Shown in pieces: positions 42,743 through 51,902 of a DNA stretch of 64,000 nt. The position numbers were made by a program, and so were the translations under genes. Location of the stretch: assembly GCF_016907535.1 (NCBI RefSeq), contig NZ_JAFBCF010000001.1, positions 2,728,001 through 2,792,000 on the forward strand, read 5' to 3'. Below the pieces are notes generated by a model. It worked only from the letters and a program-made list of their open reading frames with translations, was not told the origin of the DNA and searched no databases. Numbering within the stretch: position 1 is the stretch's first letter; each line of letters begins with the position of its first letter. This DNA comes from Microlunatus panaciterrae. Its GTDB lineage: Bacteria; Actinomycetota; Actinomycetes; Propionibacteriales; Propionibacteriaceae.

Positions 42743-43525
42743 TCAGACCGCGCGGAGGGTCCGGGGAGCGGCCCCGAACTCGTGGTGGCACGCCTTGTTG
42801 AACGCCTGCAGGTCGGTGTAGCCGACCGACCTGGCCACCGCCGCGATCGGCAGGGTCGAGTTCTGCAGCAGGTGCCGCGCCTGCTGCAGTCGGCGGTGCC
42901 TGATGTAGCCCACCACCGTCTGGGCGGTCGCCTGCCGGAAGACGCGGGTCAGATGGTTGTGGGAGAGCCCGCAGAGCTCGGCGATCCGCGCCACCTCCAG
43001 CGGGTAGGCCAGGTTGGCCTCGATGTAGGAGATCGCCTGGGTGACAGCCGGGTGCGGTGCGCTGGTCTGCGGCTCGGACAGGGCGACAACCCGGTGCAGC
43101 GCCGTCCACGCCTCGGCCGACGCCTGGGCGGGGGACGAACGCAGGTTGCCCACGATGTGCATCATCAGGTCGGCGATGCCGCTGGTGGCGCTGCCGGCAT
43201 CCTGCACCGCCAGCACCGGACGCGGTGAGCCTGAGTGCTGCAGGGCCAGGTGCGCGTAGAGATGCTCGGAGACGCCGCGGTAGGCGTACTCGATGTCCAC
43301 GCCGGGGGCGACCAGGCTGACACTGCCCGGTCGGATGGTGTGCGGCACGCCGTCGAGGGTGATGGTGGCGTGGTAGCGGTAGAGGTGCAACGACCAGTGG
43401 TGCGGCAGCTGGTAGTGGTCTCGGTTGCTGTTCAGGCCGTGCACGCCGATGCCGGCACCCACAACGGTCGGCGGCTGGTCCAGGTGGACCGACTCGGTGA
43501 CCGGTGCGAGGGCGGTCGGTGTCAC
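42743..43525 (-). CDS. AraC family transcriptional regulator (2)
   Basis: 260 residues from GTG at 43525. A cupin-like domain (HHWSLHLYRYHATITLDGVPHTIRPGSVSLVAPGVDIEY) precedes two helix-turn-helix motifs (VARIAELCGLSHNHLTRVFRQATAQTVVGYIR and IAAVARSVGYTDLQAFNKACHHEFGAAPRTLR). It is divergent from dioxygenase gene 2 and very likely controls it, in parallel with the AraC/dioxygenase pair at 20966-22902. The -10 TAGATT geometry predicts a leaderless mRNA. Confidence 0.9.
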   Translation of the reverse strand: MTPTALAPVTESVHLDQPPTVVGAGIGVHGLNSNRDHYQLPHHWSLHLYRYHATITLDGVPHTIRPGSVSLVAPGVDIEYAYRGVSEHLYAHLALQHSGSPRPVLAVQDAGSATSGIADLMMHIVGNLRSSPAQASAEAWTALHRVVALSEPQTSAPHPAVTQAISYIEANLAYPLEVARIAELCGLSHNHLTRVFRQATAQTVVGYIRHRRLQQARHLLQNSTLPIAAVARSVGYTDLQAFNKACHHEFGAAPRTLRAV

Positions 43526-43531
43526 AGTGAG

Positions 43532-43537
43532 AATCTA
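43532..43537 (-). promoter_or_regulatory. -10 box (TAGATT) for leaderless araC-type gene 2
   Basis: On the minus strand TAGATT is followed by CTCACT and then the GTG at 43525, the same 6-base spacing as at other leaderless starts. Confidence 0.55.
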
Positions 43538-43588
43538 CCAGTAATGGTGAAGCAGAACCACGCGCCTGAAGCGCAGCTCGGTTTAGGG

Positions 43589-43620
43589 TTGACGTATTCG
43601 AACCAGTGCCTGGCACTGGT
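43589..43620 (+). promoter_or_regulatory. TTGACG box and 19-bp palindrome before dioxygenase gene 2
   Basis: TTGACG (43589-43594) is followed by the perfect palindrome ACCAGTGCCTGGCACTGGT (43602-43620), which covers the place where a -10 element would lie. It sits between AraC gene 2 and the dioxygenase gene and is the best candidate operator in this region. A -10 box is not evident. Confidence 0.55.
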
Positions 43621-43664
43621 GAGAGTGTCCTCCCGATCCAACCCGAAAGAGGGAAACCGACAGC

Positions 43665-44519
43665 ATGGCTGTGCAGACCCGAGAAGTTGCCCCGGCCGCC
43701 GCGCCGGAAGGCGCCAAGCTCCTGACCTCTGTCGAGGTCGCCCGCTTCGTCGCGCAGGGCTTCCTGCGCTTCGACGGCATCGTGCCCGACGAGATCAATG
43801 GCCCCGCCGTCGAGCGGCTGGCCGCAGGCCCCGGCGAGGTGGACTACGGCATGACCGTGGATGAGGCCTTCGGTCCCGGAACGCTGGCCCGCGACCTGCT
43901 CGACCTGCCCGAGGTGGCTGGTGCGCTGCACAGCCTGCTCGGGCCGAACCCCACCATCGACCATCACGCCGTCCACGTGCGCAAGCCGCACGAGGGTGAG
44001 GCGCAGCCACTGCACGGTGACGCGATCATCGACGTGCGCCCGGACGCGTTCGACGTCCAGATGATGTACTACCCGCGCGAGGTGACCCTCGAGATGGGCG
44101 GCACGCTGAGCGTGCCCGGTAGCCACCTGCGCCGCACCAACGAGTCCGACACCGGTCGCTACCAGAACCTGCGCGGCCAGACCCGACTGGTCTGCCCGGC
44201 CGGCACCATCGTGCTGCTGCACCACGGCATCTGGCACGGCGGTCGCCGCAACGACTCGGACACCGCGCGCTACATGTACAAGATCAGGTTCAACCCCAGC
44301 GTGAAGCAGCGGCTGTGGTGGGACACCTCCGACCTGGACGACCCGGCCATCGACCAGGAGCTCAGCCTGCGCAACCCGTGGACCGAGGTGGCCACGGCGC
44401 GGCTGGAGGTCTACAACCGGGTCCTGCTGTGGCGTGAGCTGAGCGGCAAGGACGACTACGACATCGACTTCTGGGTCACCCGGGTGCGCAATCGCCCGGC
44501 CGCGGACCAGAGCAACTAG
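43665..44519 (+). CDS. Phytanoyl-CoA dioxygenase family protein (2)
   Basis: 284 residues. H117 and D119 (LHGDAIID) are the first two iron ligands, and H187 or H191 (LLHHGIWHGG) the distal one; R174-type arginines follow. It belongs to the PhyH fold but shares little obvious sequence with dioxygenase 1. GAGGGAAACC precedes the ATG. The adjacent downstream small gene is 13 bp away. Substrate unknown. Confidence 0.85.
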   Translation: MAVQTREVAPAAAPEGAKLLTSVEVARFVAQGFLRFDGIVPDEINGPAVERLAAGPGEVDYGMTVDEAFGPGTLARDLLDLPEVAGALHSLLGPNPTIDHHAVHVRKPHEGEAQPLHGDAIIDVRPDAFDVQMMYYPREVTLEMGGTLSVPGSHLRRTNESDTGRYQNLRGQTRLVCPAGTIVLLHHGIWHGGRRNDSDTARYMYKIRFNPSVKQRLWWDTSDLDDPAIDQELSLRNPWTEVATARLEVYNRVLLWRELSGKDDYDIDFWVTRVRNRPAADQSN

Positions 44520-44532
44520 GAGGGGTAGCGCA

Positions 44533-44844
44533 ATGACCGCGACACAGACCCAGACCGTTCAGGGCAGCACGCTCCGGCAGCAGGTGCTGGTGCTCTACCT
44601 GGCCACCTCGGCACTCGACGCCAGGGTGGTCGGCTGGTCCCGTTACGACGGCACCGGTGCAAGCAGCCCGACCACCGGTGACAGCGACGAGCCGCCGTAC
44701 GAGTCCGGGGTGGAGGCGCTGCAGGACGGCTGGCGGCTGATCCAGGCCTCCCAGCTGATCCCGCCCTACCCGGGCCATGAGTACGACATGTCGTTCCTCA
44801 AGCACGAGTTCTTCTTCGAGAAGCTGGTCGACATCGCCGGCTGA
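44533..44844 (+). CDS. Uncharacterised 103-residue protein linked to dioxygenase 2
   Basis: Excellent ribosome site AGGAGGGG before the ATG. I do not recognise the family. No signal peptide or membrane segment. SALDARVVGWSRYDGTG in the first half and VEALQDGWRLIQASQLIPPYPGHEYDMSFLKHEFFFEKLVDIAG in the second suggest a compact alpha/beta protein; the second half looks conserved (DGWRLIQASQL, LKHEFFFEKL). Cotranscribed with dioxygenase 2, followed directly by a terminator. Confidence 0.7.
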   Translation: MTATQTQTVQGSTLRQQVLVLYLATSALDARVVGWSRYDGTGASSPTTGDSDEPPYESGVEALQDGWRLIQASQLIPPYPGHEYDMSFLKHEFFFEKLVDIAG

Positions 44845-44862
44845 CCCACGTACCGCCAAGAG

Positions 44863-44892
44863 CGCCACCCGCCATGCCGCGGGTGGCGTTCT
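44863..44892 (+). terminator. Terminator after dioxygenase-2 operon
   Basis: CGCCACCCGC (44863-44872) and GCGGGTGGCG (44879-44888) form a perfect 10-bp stem with a 6-base loop, followed by TTCTGCGTTCTG. It lies 18 bp after the small gene's stop. Confidence 0.75.
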
Positions 44893-44985
44893 GCGTTCTG
44901 TGAGGCTGGTCGCCGACTCTGCACTGATGGACCGCCGTCACCGAAGCCAGCCGCCGAAGCCGGTTCGACATGCGAGGCTGACCCT

Positions 44986-45894
44986 ATGAGGAGGCTCGCC
45001 TTTCCACGGGTCGGTGACGAACCTCAGGGCACCGCGTCTTCACTGACCAGGTACGCCTGGCTGTCGATCGCGGCGGCCGTGGTCACCATCGGCCTCAAGA
45101 CGGGTGCCTACCTGCTGACGGGCTCGGTCGGACTGCTGTCGGACGCCGCCGAGTCGCTGGTCAACCTGGTCGCCGCTGTCGTGGCCCTGGTGGCGTTGCA
45201 CGTCGCCGCGAAGCCGGCCGACGCAGGTCACCACTTCGGGCACGGCAAGGCGGAGTACCTCTCGGCCGGCATCGAGGGCTTGATGATCTTCGTCGCGGCC
45301 GGGTTCATCCTGTTCAGCGCCGTGCAGCGTCTCCTGCACCCGGTGGTGCTGGAGAGCCTGGGGCTGGGCCTGGCCATCTCCGCCGTCGCGTCGGTGGTGA
45401 ACGGCGCAGTGGGCGTGCTGCTGCTGCGGAAGGGCACGGCTCATCGTTCGGTGACCCTCACTGCCGACGGCAAGCACCTGCTGACCGACGTCTGGACGTC
45501 GGCGGGCGTCATCGTCGGCGTGCTGTTGGTCGCGCTCACCGGCTGGCAACCGCTGGACCCGATCGTCGCTGCGGTGGTGGGGGTGAACATCCTGTGGACC
45601 GGCTTCCGGCTGGTGTCAGCGTCGATGCAGTCGCTGCTGGACGCGGCCCTGCCGGCAGAGGAACTGGACCGCATCAGCACCGTGCTGGACCGGATGCGGA
45701 CAACCGAGGTCGACTTCGCCGAGTTGCGCACCCGCGCATCCGGGCAGCACCGCTTCATCACCCTGACGGTGCTCGTGCCCGGCGACTGGACCGTCGAGCG
45801 CGCCCATACCCTGACCGAACGGGTCGCCAGCGCCATCAGGGCGGCGTTGCCCGGCTCCGACGTCCAGGCCCACCTCCAGCCCCGACGAGGCTGA
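44986..45894 (+). CDS. Cation diffusion facilitator family metal transporter
   Basis: 302 residues, six transmembrane helices then a C-terminal cytoplasmic domain (about 215-302). Metal-site motifs: LSDAAESLVN on helix 2, HHFGHGKAEYLS on the loop, and DGKHLLTDVWTS on helix 5. These are the D/H positions of zinc- or iron-type CDF exporters (proton antiport). The metal cannot be assigned with certainty; HxxxD in the fifth helix favours zinc. GAGG about 12 bases before the ATG is a weak ribosome site. Confidence 0.88.
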   Translation: MRRLAFPRVGDEPQGTASSLTRYAWLSIAAAVVTIGLKTGAYLLTGSVGLLSDAAESLVNLVAAVVALVALHVAAKPADAGHHFGHGKAEYLSAGIEGLMIFVAAGFILFSAVQRLLHPVVLESLGLGLAISAVASVVNGAVGVLLLRKGTAHRSVTLTADGKHLLTDVWTSAGVIVGVLLVALTGWQPLDPIVAAVVGVNILWTGFRLVSASMQSLLDAALPAEELDRISTVLDRMRTTEVDFAELRTRASGQHRFITLTVLVPGDWTVERAHTLTERVASAIRAALPGSDVQAHLQPRRG

Positions 45895-46049
45895 GTCGAC
45901 GTATCGCGGCCCCGGGATGGGAGGGGTGGCGGCTCAGCAGCGCGTCGGGGATTCAGGGATCCAGCGGCGCGTGGGGGATCCAGCGGGTCCAGAGGGGTGC
46001 ACCGGGCGTGCCTCCACCAGGGTTCGGCCGCCGTGCGCGTACAAAGCAC

Positions 46050-46120
46050 GGGAAACTGTCACTCGGCTCGGCAAATTTGCCGAGCCGAGTGACAGTTTCC
46101 CAAGTCGACTTGGGAAACTG
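46050..46120. repeat. Overlapping perfect palindromes (52 bp and 28 bp)
   Basis: 46050-46101 is a perfect 52-bp palindrome: a 26-base arm starting GGGAAACTGTCACTCGGCTC is followed directly by its reverse complement with AAATTT at the centre. 46093-46120 is a second perfect 28-bp palindrome centred on GTCGAC, sharing the CAGTTTCCC arm. So the element GGGAAACTG occurs three times in alternating orientation. It lies between the convergent CDF and citrate synthase genes and could terminate both. Confidence 0.9.
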
Positions 46121-46144
46121 ACAGAGCGGCCCCGGAGAAAGAGG

Positions 46145-47416
<1,272 letters not shown>

Positions 47417-47422
47417 GGGCAC

Positions 47423-47428
47423 AAAGTA
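47423..47428 (-). promoter_or_regulatory. -10 box (TACTTT) for leaderless gltA
   Basis: TACTTT on the minus strand is followed by GTGCCC and the ATG at 47416. Transcription would start on the start codon. No Shine-Dalgarno sequence is present. Confidence 0.55.
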
Positions 47429-47513
47429 CGCGCCGATCCGTATCCACGGCCAGTGGGGGCCCTATGATTCGCGCCACCGGTGCGCCCGAGCGGGGGGCGC
47501 CCGTCCGGTCGTT

Positions 47514-47543
47514 TTGACCGGGGTGCTGGCCGACAGGTAATCT
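47514..47543 (+). promoter_or_regulatory. Promoter of rplM-rpsI
   Basis: TTGACC (47514-47519) and TAATCT (47538-47543) are spaced 18 bp. The transcript would begin near 47550, giving a leader of about 80 nt before rplM. It is divergent from gltA. Confidence 0.6.
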
Positions 47544-47630
47544 GGGCCGCTGTTGCGTCCTGCCGCGCCCGTCTGGCGTGGGTCGTGACGCGAAACTCTG
47601 TCAGTAACTCATGGAAGATGGTCAACGACC

Positions 47631-48074
47631 GTGTCTACGTACAGCCCCAAGCCTGGCGAGATCACCAGGGAATGGCACGTGATTGATGCCGAGGACGTCG
47701 TCTTGGGACGGCTCGCTGTCTCTGCTGCCACCCTGCTGCGCGGCAAGCACAAGCCCACGTACGCGCCGCACGTCGATGGTGGCGACTTCGTCGTGATCGT
47801 CAATGCCTCCAAGATCGCCCTGTCCGGCAACAAGCGTGACGCCAAGATGGCCTACCGTCACTCCGGTCGCCCCGGCGGTCTCAAGGCGGTCCCGTACGGT
47901 GAGCTGCTGGACTCGGACCCGCGCAAGGCGGTGGAGCTCGCGGTCTGGGGCATGCTGCCGAAGAACCGGCTGAGCCGCAAGCTCATCAAGAAGCTCAAGG
48001 TCTACTCCGGCCCGGAGCATCCCCACACTGCTCAGAAGCCGCAGCAGTACGAGATCACCCAGATTGCCCAATGA
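47631..48074 (+). CDS. rplM: 50S ribosomal protein L13
   Basis: 147 residues with GTG start. [40 protein letters not shown] and the signature [29 protein letters not shown] are those of L13. It is an early 50S assembly protein. Followed by rpsI 54 bp later, the universal L13-S9 pair. Confidence 0.97.
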   Translation: MSTYSPKPGEITREWHVIDAEDVVLGRLAVSAATLLRGKHKPTYAPHVDGGDFVVIVNASKIALSGNKRDAKMAYRHSGRPGGLKAVPYGELLDSDPRKAVELAVWGMLPKNRLSRKLIKKLKVYSGPEHPHTAQKPQQYEITQIAQ

Positions 48075-48128
48075 CTGTCCTGACCAGTCACCTCATTTGC
48101 TCGCGAGCAGAAGCAAGGATTGAACCAC

Positions 48129-48650
48129 GTGTCTGAGAACGCCGTAGAGACCATCGAAGCAGACGACGTCGCCCCCTTCACCGAGGACGACAAGGAGATC
48201 GCCTACCGCTCGGAGGCGAGCGGATCCGCCCAGCACAACCCGTCGGGTCGTCCGGCTGTGGTCGCCGCTGCCGGTGCCACCGGTCGGCGCAAGGAAGCGG
48301 TCGCTCGGGTGCGGATCGTCCCGGGCAGTGGTAGCTGGACGATCAACGGTCGTCCGCTGGATGACTACTTCCCCAACAAGGTGCACCAGCAGATCGTCTC
48401 CGAGCCGTTCCTGACGGCCGCTGTCGACGGTTCCTACGACGTGATCGCCCGCATCCACGGCGGCGGTGTCACCGGCCAGGCCGGTGCGCTGCGGCTCGGC
48501 GTGGCGCGCGCCCTGAACGCGGTGGACGCTGAGGCCAGCCGCCCGGCCCTGAAGAAGGCCGGCATGCTGACCCGCGACGCCCGGATCAAGGAGCGCAAGA
48601 AGGCGGGTCTGAAGAAGGCCCGGAAGGCGCCCCAGTACAGCAAGCGCTGA
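48129..48650 (+). CDS. rpsI: 30S ribosomal protein S9
   Basis: 173 residues from GTG at 48129; TTG at 48120 is an alternative. About 50 acidic, disordered residues ([18 protein letters not shown]) precede the S9 core, which starts at [31 protein letters not shown]. The C-terminal tail [12 protein letters not shown] reaches the P-site tRNA anticodon. The N-terminal extension is typical of Actinobacteria. Confidence 0.96.
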   Translation: MSENAVETIEADDVAPFTEDDKEIAYRSEASGSAQHNPSGRPAVVAAAGATGRRKEAVARVRIVPGSGSWTINGRPLDDYFPNKVHQQIVSEPFLTAAVDGSYDVIARIHGGGVTGQAGALRLGVARALNAVDAEASRPALKKAGMLTRDARIKERKKAGLKKARKAPQYSKR

Positions 48651-48670
48651 TCGTCCGTTCGGCATCTCGG

Positions 48671-50023
48671 ATGGCACGACTTTTCGGTACGGACGGGGTC
48701 CGGGGCCGAGCGAACGCGTTACTCACAGCGGAGCTCGCCCTGGACCTGTCTGTTGCAGCAGCCCATGTGCTGGGCGACCCGGTCGCGTCCGGCGGCCGCC
48801 GACCGGTGGCCGTCGTCGGCCGCGACCCGCGGGCCTCGGGTGAGTTCCTGGAGGCTGCGGTGGTGGCCGGGCTCGCGAGCTCCGGCGTCGATGTGGTCAG
48901 GCTGGGCGTGGTACCCACCCCCGGTGTGGCCTTTCTGACGGGCGCGACCGGGGCCGACTTCGGCGTGATGCTGTCCGCCAGCCACAACCCGATGCCCGAC
49001 AACGGGATCAAGTTCTTCGCCCGGGGCGGCGAGAAGCTCGACGACGCGCTGGAAGACGCGATCGAGCAGCGGTTGGGAGCCTCCTGGGAGCGACCCACGG
49101 GTGCCGCCGTCGGCCGCGTCTGTGATGACCCGGCACTGGTCGAGTCCTACCTCGCCCACCTGGTCTCCAGCCTGGCCCAGCCGACCAGCCTGGAGGGCAT
49201 CAAGGTGGTGGTCGACTGTGCCAACGGCGCAGCGCACCTGACCGGTCCCGGCGCCTTCGGCGGCCAGGGTGCCGAGGTGGTCACCATCCACTCCGACCCC
49301 GACGGCATCAACATCAACGACAACTGCGGCTCGACCCATCTGGGCGACCTCAAGGCTGCGGTGGTCGAGCACGGCGCCGATCTCGGGATCGCACTGGATG
49401 GGGACGCCGACCGCTGCCTGGCGGTCGACGCGAACGGCGATGTCGTCGACGGCGACCAGATCCTGGCCATCCTCGCCCTGTCGCTGAAGGAGTCCGCTCA
49501 GCTGCACGGGGACACCGTGGTCGCGACCGTGATGAGCAATCTCGGCTTCTTCAAGGCGATGGGCGAACACGGCATCCGGGTGGCGCAGACGAAGGTCGGC
49601 GACCGCTACGTGCTGGAGGAGATGAAGGCCCACGGCTACACCCTCGGCGGCGAACAGAGCGGTCACGTGGTGATGTCGGAGTTCGCGACCACCGGCGACG
49701 GGGTGCTGACGGCGTTGCACCTGATGAACCGGATGGCGGCCACCGGCCAGAGCCTGGCCGAGCTCGCCGCCGTGATGGTCCGGCTGCCCCAGGTGCTGAT
49801 CAACGTCCCGGGCGTGGACAAGACCCGGGCGGCCAGCGACCCCACCCTCAGCGGTGCCGTCGCGGATGCGGCCCGTGAGCTCGGCAACGGCGGTCGGGTA
49901 CTGCTCCGGCCGTCCGGCACCGAGTCGCTGGTGCGGGTGATGGTCGAGGCCGAGTCCGCGGCCCAGGCGCAGACGGTGGCCGAGCGGCTGGCCGGCGTGG
50001 TCAAGTCCTCGCTGGCACTCTGA
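48671..50023 (+). CDS. glmM: Phosphoglucosamine mutase
   Basis: 450 residues. [21 protein letters not shown], the phosphoserine loop [18 protein letters not shown], the metal-binding DGDADRC and the C-terminal [16 protein letters not shown] identify GlmM. It converts glucosamine-6-phosphate to glucosamine-1-phosphate for UDP-GlcNAc, thus peptidoglycan. Together with glmS at 54041 it covers two successive steps. Confidence 0.97.
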   Translation: MARLFGTDGVRGRANALLTAELALDLSVAAAHVLGDPVASGGRRPVAVVGRDPRASGEFLEAAVVAGLASSGVDVVRLGVVPTPGVAFLTGATGADFGVMLSASHNPMPDNGIKFFARGGEKLDDALEDAIEQRLGASWERPTGAAVGRVCDDPALVESYLAHLVSSLAQPTSLEGIKVVVDCANGAAHLTGPGAFGGQGAEVVTIHSDPDGININDNCGSTHLGDLKAAVVEHGADLGIALDGDADRCLAVDANGDVVDGDQILAILALSLKESAQLHGDTVVATVMSNLGFFKAMGEHGIRVAQTKVGDRYVLEEMKAHGYTLGGEQSGHVVMSEFATTGDGVLTALHLMNRMAATGQSLAELAAVMVRLPQVLINVPGVDKTRAASDPTLSGAVADAARELGNGGRVLLRPSGTESLVRVMVEAESAAQAQTVAERLAGVVKSSLAL

Positions 50024-50049
50024 CCTTCCGTACGCTCGGTCGCCTTGGT

Positions 50050-50130
50050 GCGAAAACTCGACAGAACGCGAGGAATATCGCTGAAATCGGCCATTTTGGC
50101 AGCAGAACTCCGCAGGTGTCGAGTTTTCGC
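50050..50130. repeat. 81-bp element with 14-bp terminal inverted repeats
   Basis: GCGAAAACTCGACA (50050-50063) and TGTCGAGTTTTCGC (50117-50130) are perfect inverted repeats. The left part contains the head CTCGACAGAACGCGA found in the tandem array at 10809. The interior (AGGAATATCGCTGAAATCGG...) is different. It resembles a small MITE-like or palindromic unit, 27 bp after glmM. Confidence 0.7.
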
Positions 50131-50192
50131 GGCCGCCGGGTCGCAGCCGCGTCACCGCGGGACTTCAATGGCGTCACGGCAGGGCCGCGGGG

Positions 50193-50375
50193 CTACCTCA
50201 GCTGCTGGAAGATCGAGATCCCGGCCGCAGCCAGCACCAGGGCGATGAGCCCGAGGATGATCGAGAGGATCAAGGAGAACAGCAGCGCACCGAACGCGCC
50301 GAAGAAACCGATCTTGATCGCGGTGCCCGCGCTGATCCGCACCGGCACCGGAAGGTTGGGAGTCGAAGTGCTCAT
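50193..50375 (-). CDS. Small single-pass membrane protein
   Basis: 60 residues from ATG at 50375 (MSTSTPNLPVPVRISAGTA). One long hydrophobic stretch (IGFFGAFGALLFSLILSIILGLIALVLAAAG) spans the membrane, perhaps twice. TACGCT six bases upstream fits a leaderless start, so the in-frame ATG further up is unlikely. Function unknown. It lies alone between glmM and a lipoprotein gene. Confidence 0.65.
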   Translation of the reverse strand: MSTSTPNLPVPVRISAGTAIKIGFFGAFGALLFSLILSIILGLIALVLAAAGISIFQQLR

Positions 50376-50381
50376 ACCAGC

Positions 50382-50387
50382 AGCGTA
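50382..50387 (-). promoter_or_regulatory. -10 box (TACGCT) for leaderless small membrane protein
   Basis: TACGCT on the minus strand is followed by GCTGGT and then ATG at 50375. Same hexamer as the DUF1707 gene promoter. Confidence 0.55.
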
Positions 50388-50471
50388 GGGGACCGGCAGC
50401 TGCCCGAGCCGCGCCAAGCGCCGCGGGTCGCAGGTGCGTCACACCCACCGCGATGATATCCAACCGGCCAG

Positions 50472-50491
50472 TTTGGGACCTTGGTCCCTAT
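50472..50491. promoter_or_regulatory. DosR/DevR-box-like palindrome
   Basis: TTTGGGACCTTGGTCCCTAT contains the palindrome GGGACC-TT-GGTCCC and resembles the mycobacterial DosR box TTSGGGACTWWAGTCCCSAA, with compensating changes in the two bases flanking the centre. It lies about 100 bp upstream of the small membrane-protein start. No DosR gene is in the window. Confidence 0.3.
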
Positions 50492-50631
50492 CTGGAGGTT
50501 GTGGCGGATGACAGCCTAAGGGTGTGGGTCGCGCGCCGGCCCGGTCTGCCGGGAACCGGGGGGAGTTCCGGCTGCAGGATCTTTCGGCGCGCGGCCCTTG
50601 ACTCACGTCCGGACTTGGTTTCCGGGCCAGC

Positions 50632-51810
50632 TCACCCCAGTTCCGCAAGCCAGAGCTCCGCCGGTCCGGTGCCGCGCCGGGTCAAGAGATAGAGCCGCGA
50701 CTGCTGCAGGACGGCGTCGACCAGGTCACCATCGGGCCCCGTCCTCCGGCTCCACCCCCCGGCGCCCCCGCTCGGCCCCAGCAGCACTCGGCTGTGCCCG
50801 TCCTGGCTGTAGGCCACTACGGTCCGTGCCGGACCGGACACCACCCGTGCTGCCGGTCCGCTGGGGTCGACAGCGGTGTCCGGCAGGGTGGTCCGAGCGG
50901 CGCTCGACGCCATCAGTGACCACAGGGCCAGCCGTCCGTCGACCTGGCCCGCCACCCAGCAGGCATCGCCGGAGCAGGCGACGGACTGGGCCTCGCTCCG
51001 ACCTCCCGGATCCGGCAGGTCGGTGCGCCGCCAGTCGCCATCGGGACTGTCCGCCCGCCACACGGCGGCGCCCTGTCTGACCCCGTCCGCCAGCCGGATC
51101 GTGGAACCGGCGATGACCACGGCAGCGCCGTCGGCGACCGCCGCCCGGGCCAGCACCAGCCGCGTCTTGCTGCTGGCCAGCGGGGTGCCGGTGGAGTCCC
51201 GGCGCAGCCAGGTGTCACCTCGCGGCAGCCAGACGGCCGCGTCGAGGCCACCGGCGGTCCCGGTCCAGCTGCCGACCACGACCGGGCCCCGATCGGTCAG
51301 CACGATGTCGACCAGGGCACCGGCCTGCTGCCCGCCGAACGTCTCGAACGTCTGCGGGTGCTCCCGAACCGCGGCGCGGGTGCCAGTCCAGACGGTCCAC
51401 CGGACATTGCCGTGGGCACCCCCGGAACGGCCGCCGAGGGCCACGACCCGGCTGCCGTCGGAATCCAGGGCTCTGAACTGCGCCACCCTCGCGTACGGGC
51501 TCACCGGCTCCAGCGGGATCGGAGACACCGTCTCACCGGCGGTCACCCGGAGCAGCCGTGGTGCTGGTGGGTTGGTGGTCAGCTGAGCGCCGACCAGCGT
51601 CTCGGCCGCCGCACCGCCCGACCCCGGCAACAAGGCCAGCACGGTCGGATCGAGCCCGTCGGGAAGCGCGACCCGGGACCAGTGCGGCGCCGGGACGGGA
51701 CCCGGTCCCGGCTCCGAGCGGCTGCACGCCTGGCCGGCGATGATCATCAGTGCGGACAGCAGCGACGTTGCAGCCACCCAGCGTGACCGGGCCCGACGCC
51801 GACTCGCCAT
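50632..51810 (-). CDS. Putative secreted lipoprotein, beta-propeller-like
   Basis: 392 residues. Signal peptide with a lipobox (IIAGQAC, Cys29) after a basic N-terminus. The mature part has repeated short strands (WSRVALPDGLDP, RVVALGGRSGGAHGNVRWTVWTG, GPVVVGSWTGTAGGLDAAVWLP, GAAVVIAGSTIRLADG, ACWVAGQVDGRLALWSL), suggesting a beta-propeller. I recognise no specific family. Leaderless geometry upstream. Convergence or operon partners are absent; it may be a cell-surface binding protein. Confidence 0.6.
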   Translation of the reverse strand: MASRRRARSRWVAATSLLSALMIIAGQACSRSEPGPGPVPAPHWSRVALPDGLDPTVLALLPGSGGAAAETLVGAQLTTNPPAPRLLRVTAGETVSPIPLEPVSPYARVAQFRALDSDGSRVVALGGRSGGAHGNVRWTVWTGTRAAVREHPQTFETFGGQQAGALVDIVLTDRGPVVVGSWTGTAGGLDAAVWLPRGDTWLRRDSTGTPLASSKTRLVLARAAVADGAAVVIAGSTIRLADGVRQGAAVWRADSPDGDWRRTDLPDPGGRSEAQSVACSGDACWVAGQVDGRLALWSLMASSAARTTLPDTAVDPSGPAARVVSGPARTVVAYSQDGHSRVLLGPSGGAGGWSRRTGPDGDLVDAVLQQSRLYLLTRRGTGPAELWLAELG

Positions 51811-51816
51811 GGCGCG

Positions 51817-51822
51817 ACCCTA
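51817..51822 (-). promoter_or_regulatory. -10 box (TAGGGT) for leaderless lipoprotein gene
   Basis: TAGGGT on the minus strand, then CGCGCC, then ATG at 51810. The spacing matches the other leaderless starts in the window. Confidence 0.5.
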
Positions 51823-51902
51823 TCCCCGCCGGTCCGCCCGGGCGCTGTGTGACCTACGGCCGGGGTGGGCTGTCGAGGTCGCAGCCGTGGCAGACTGGCG
51901 CC

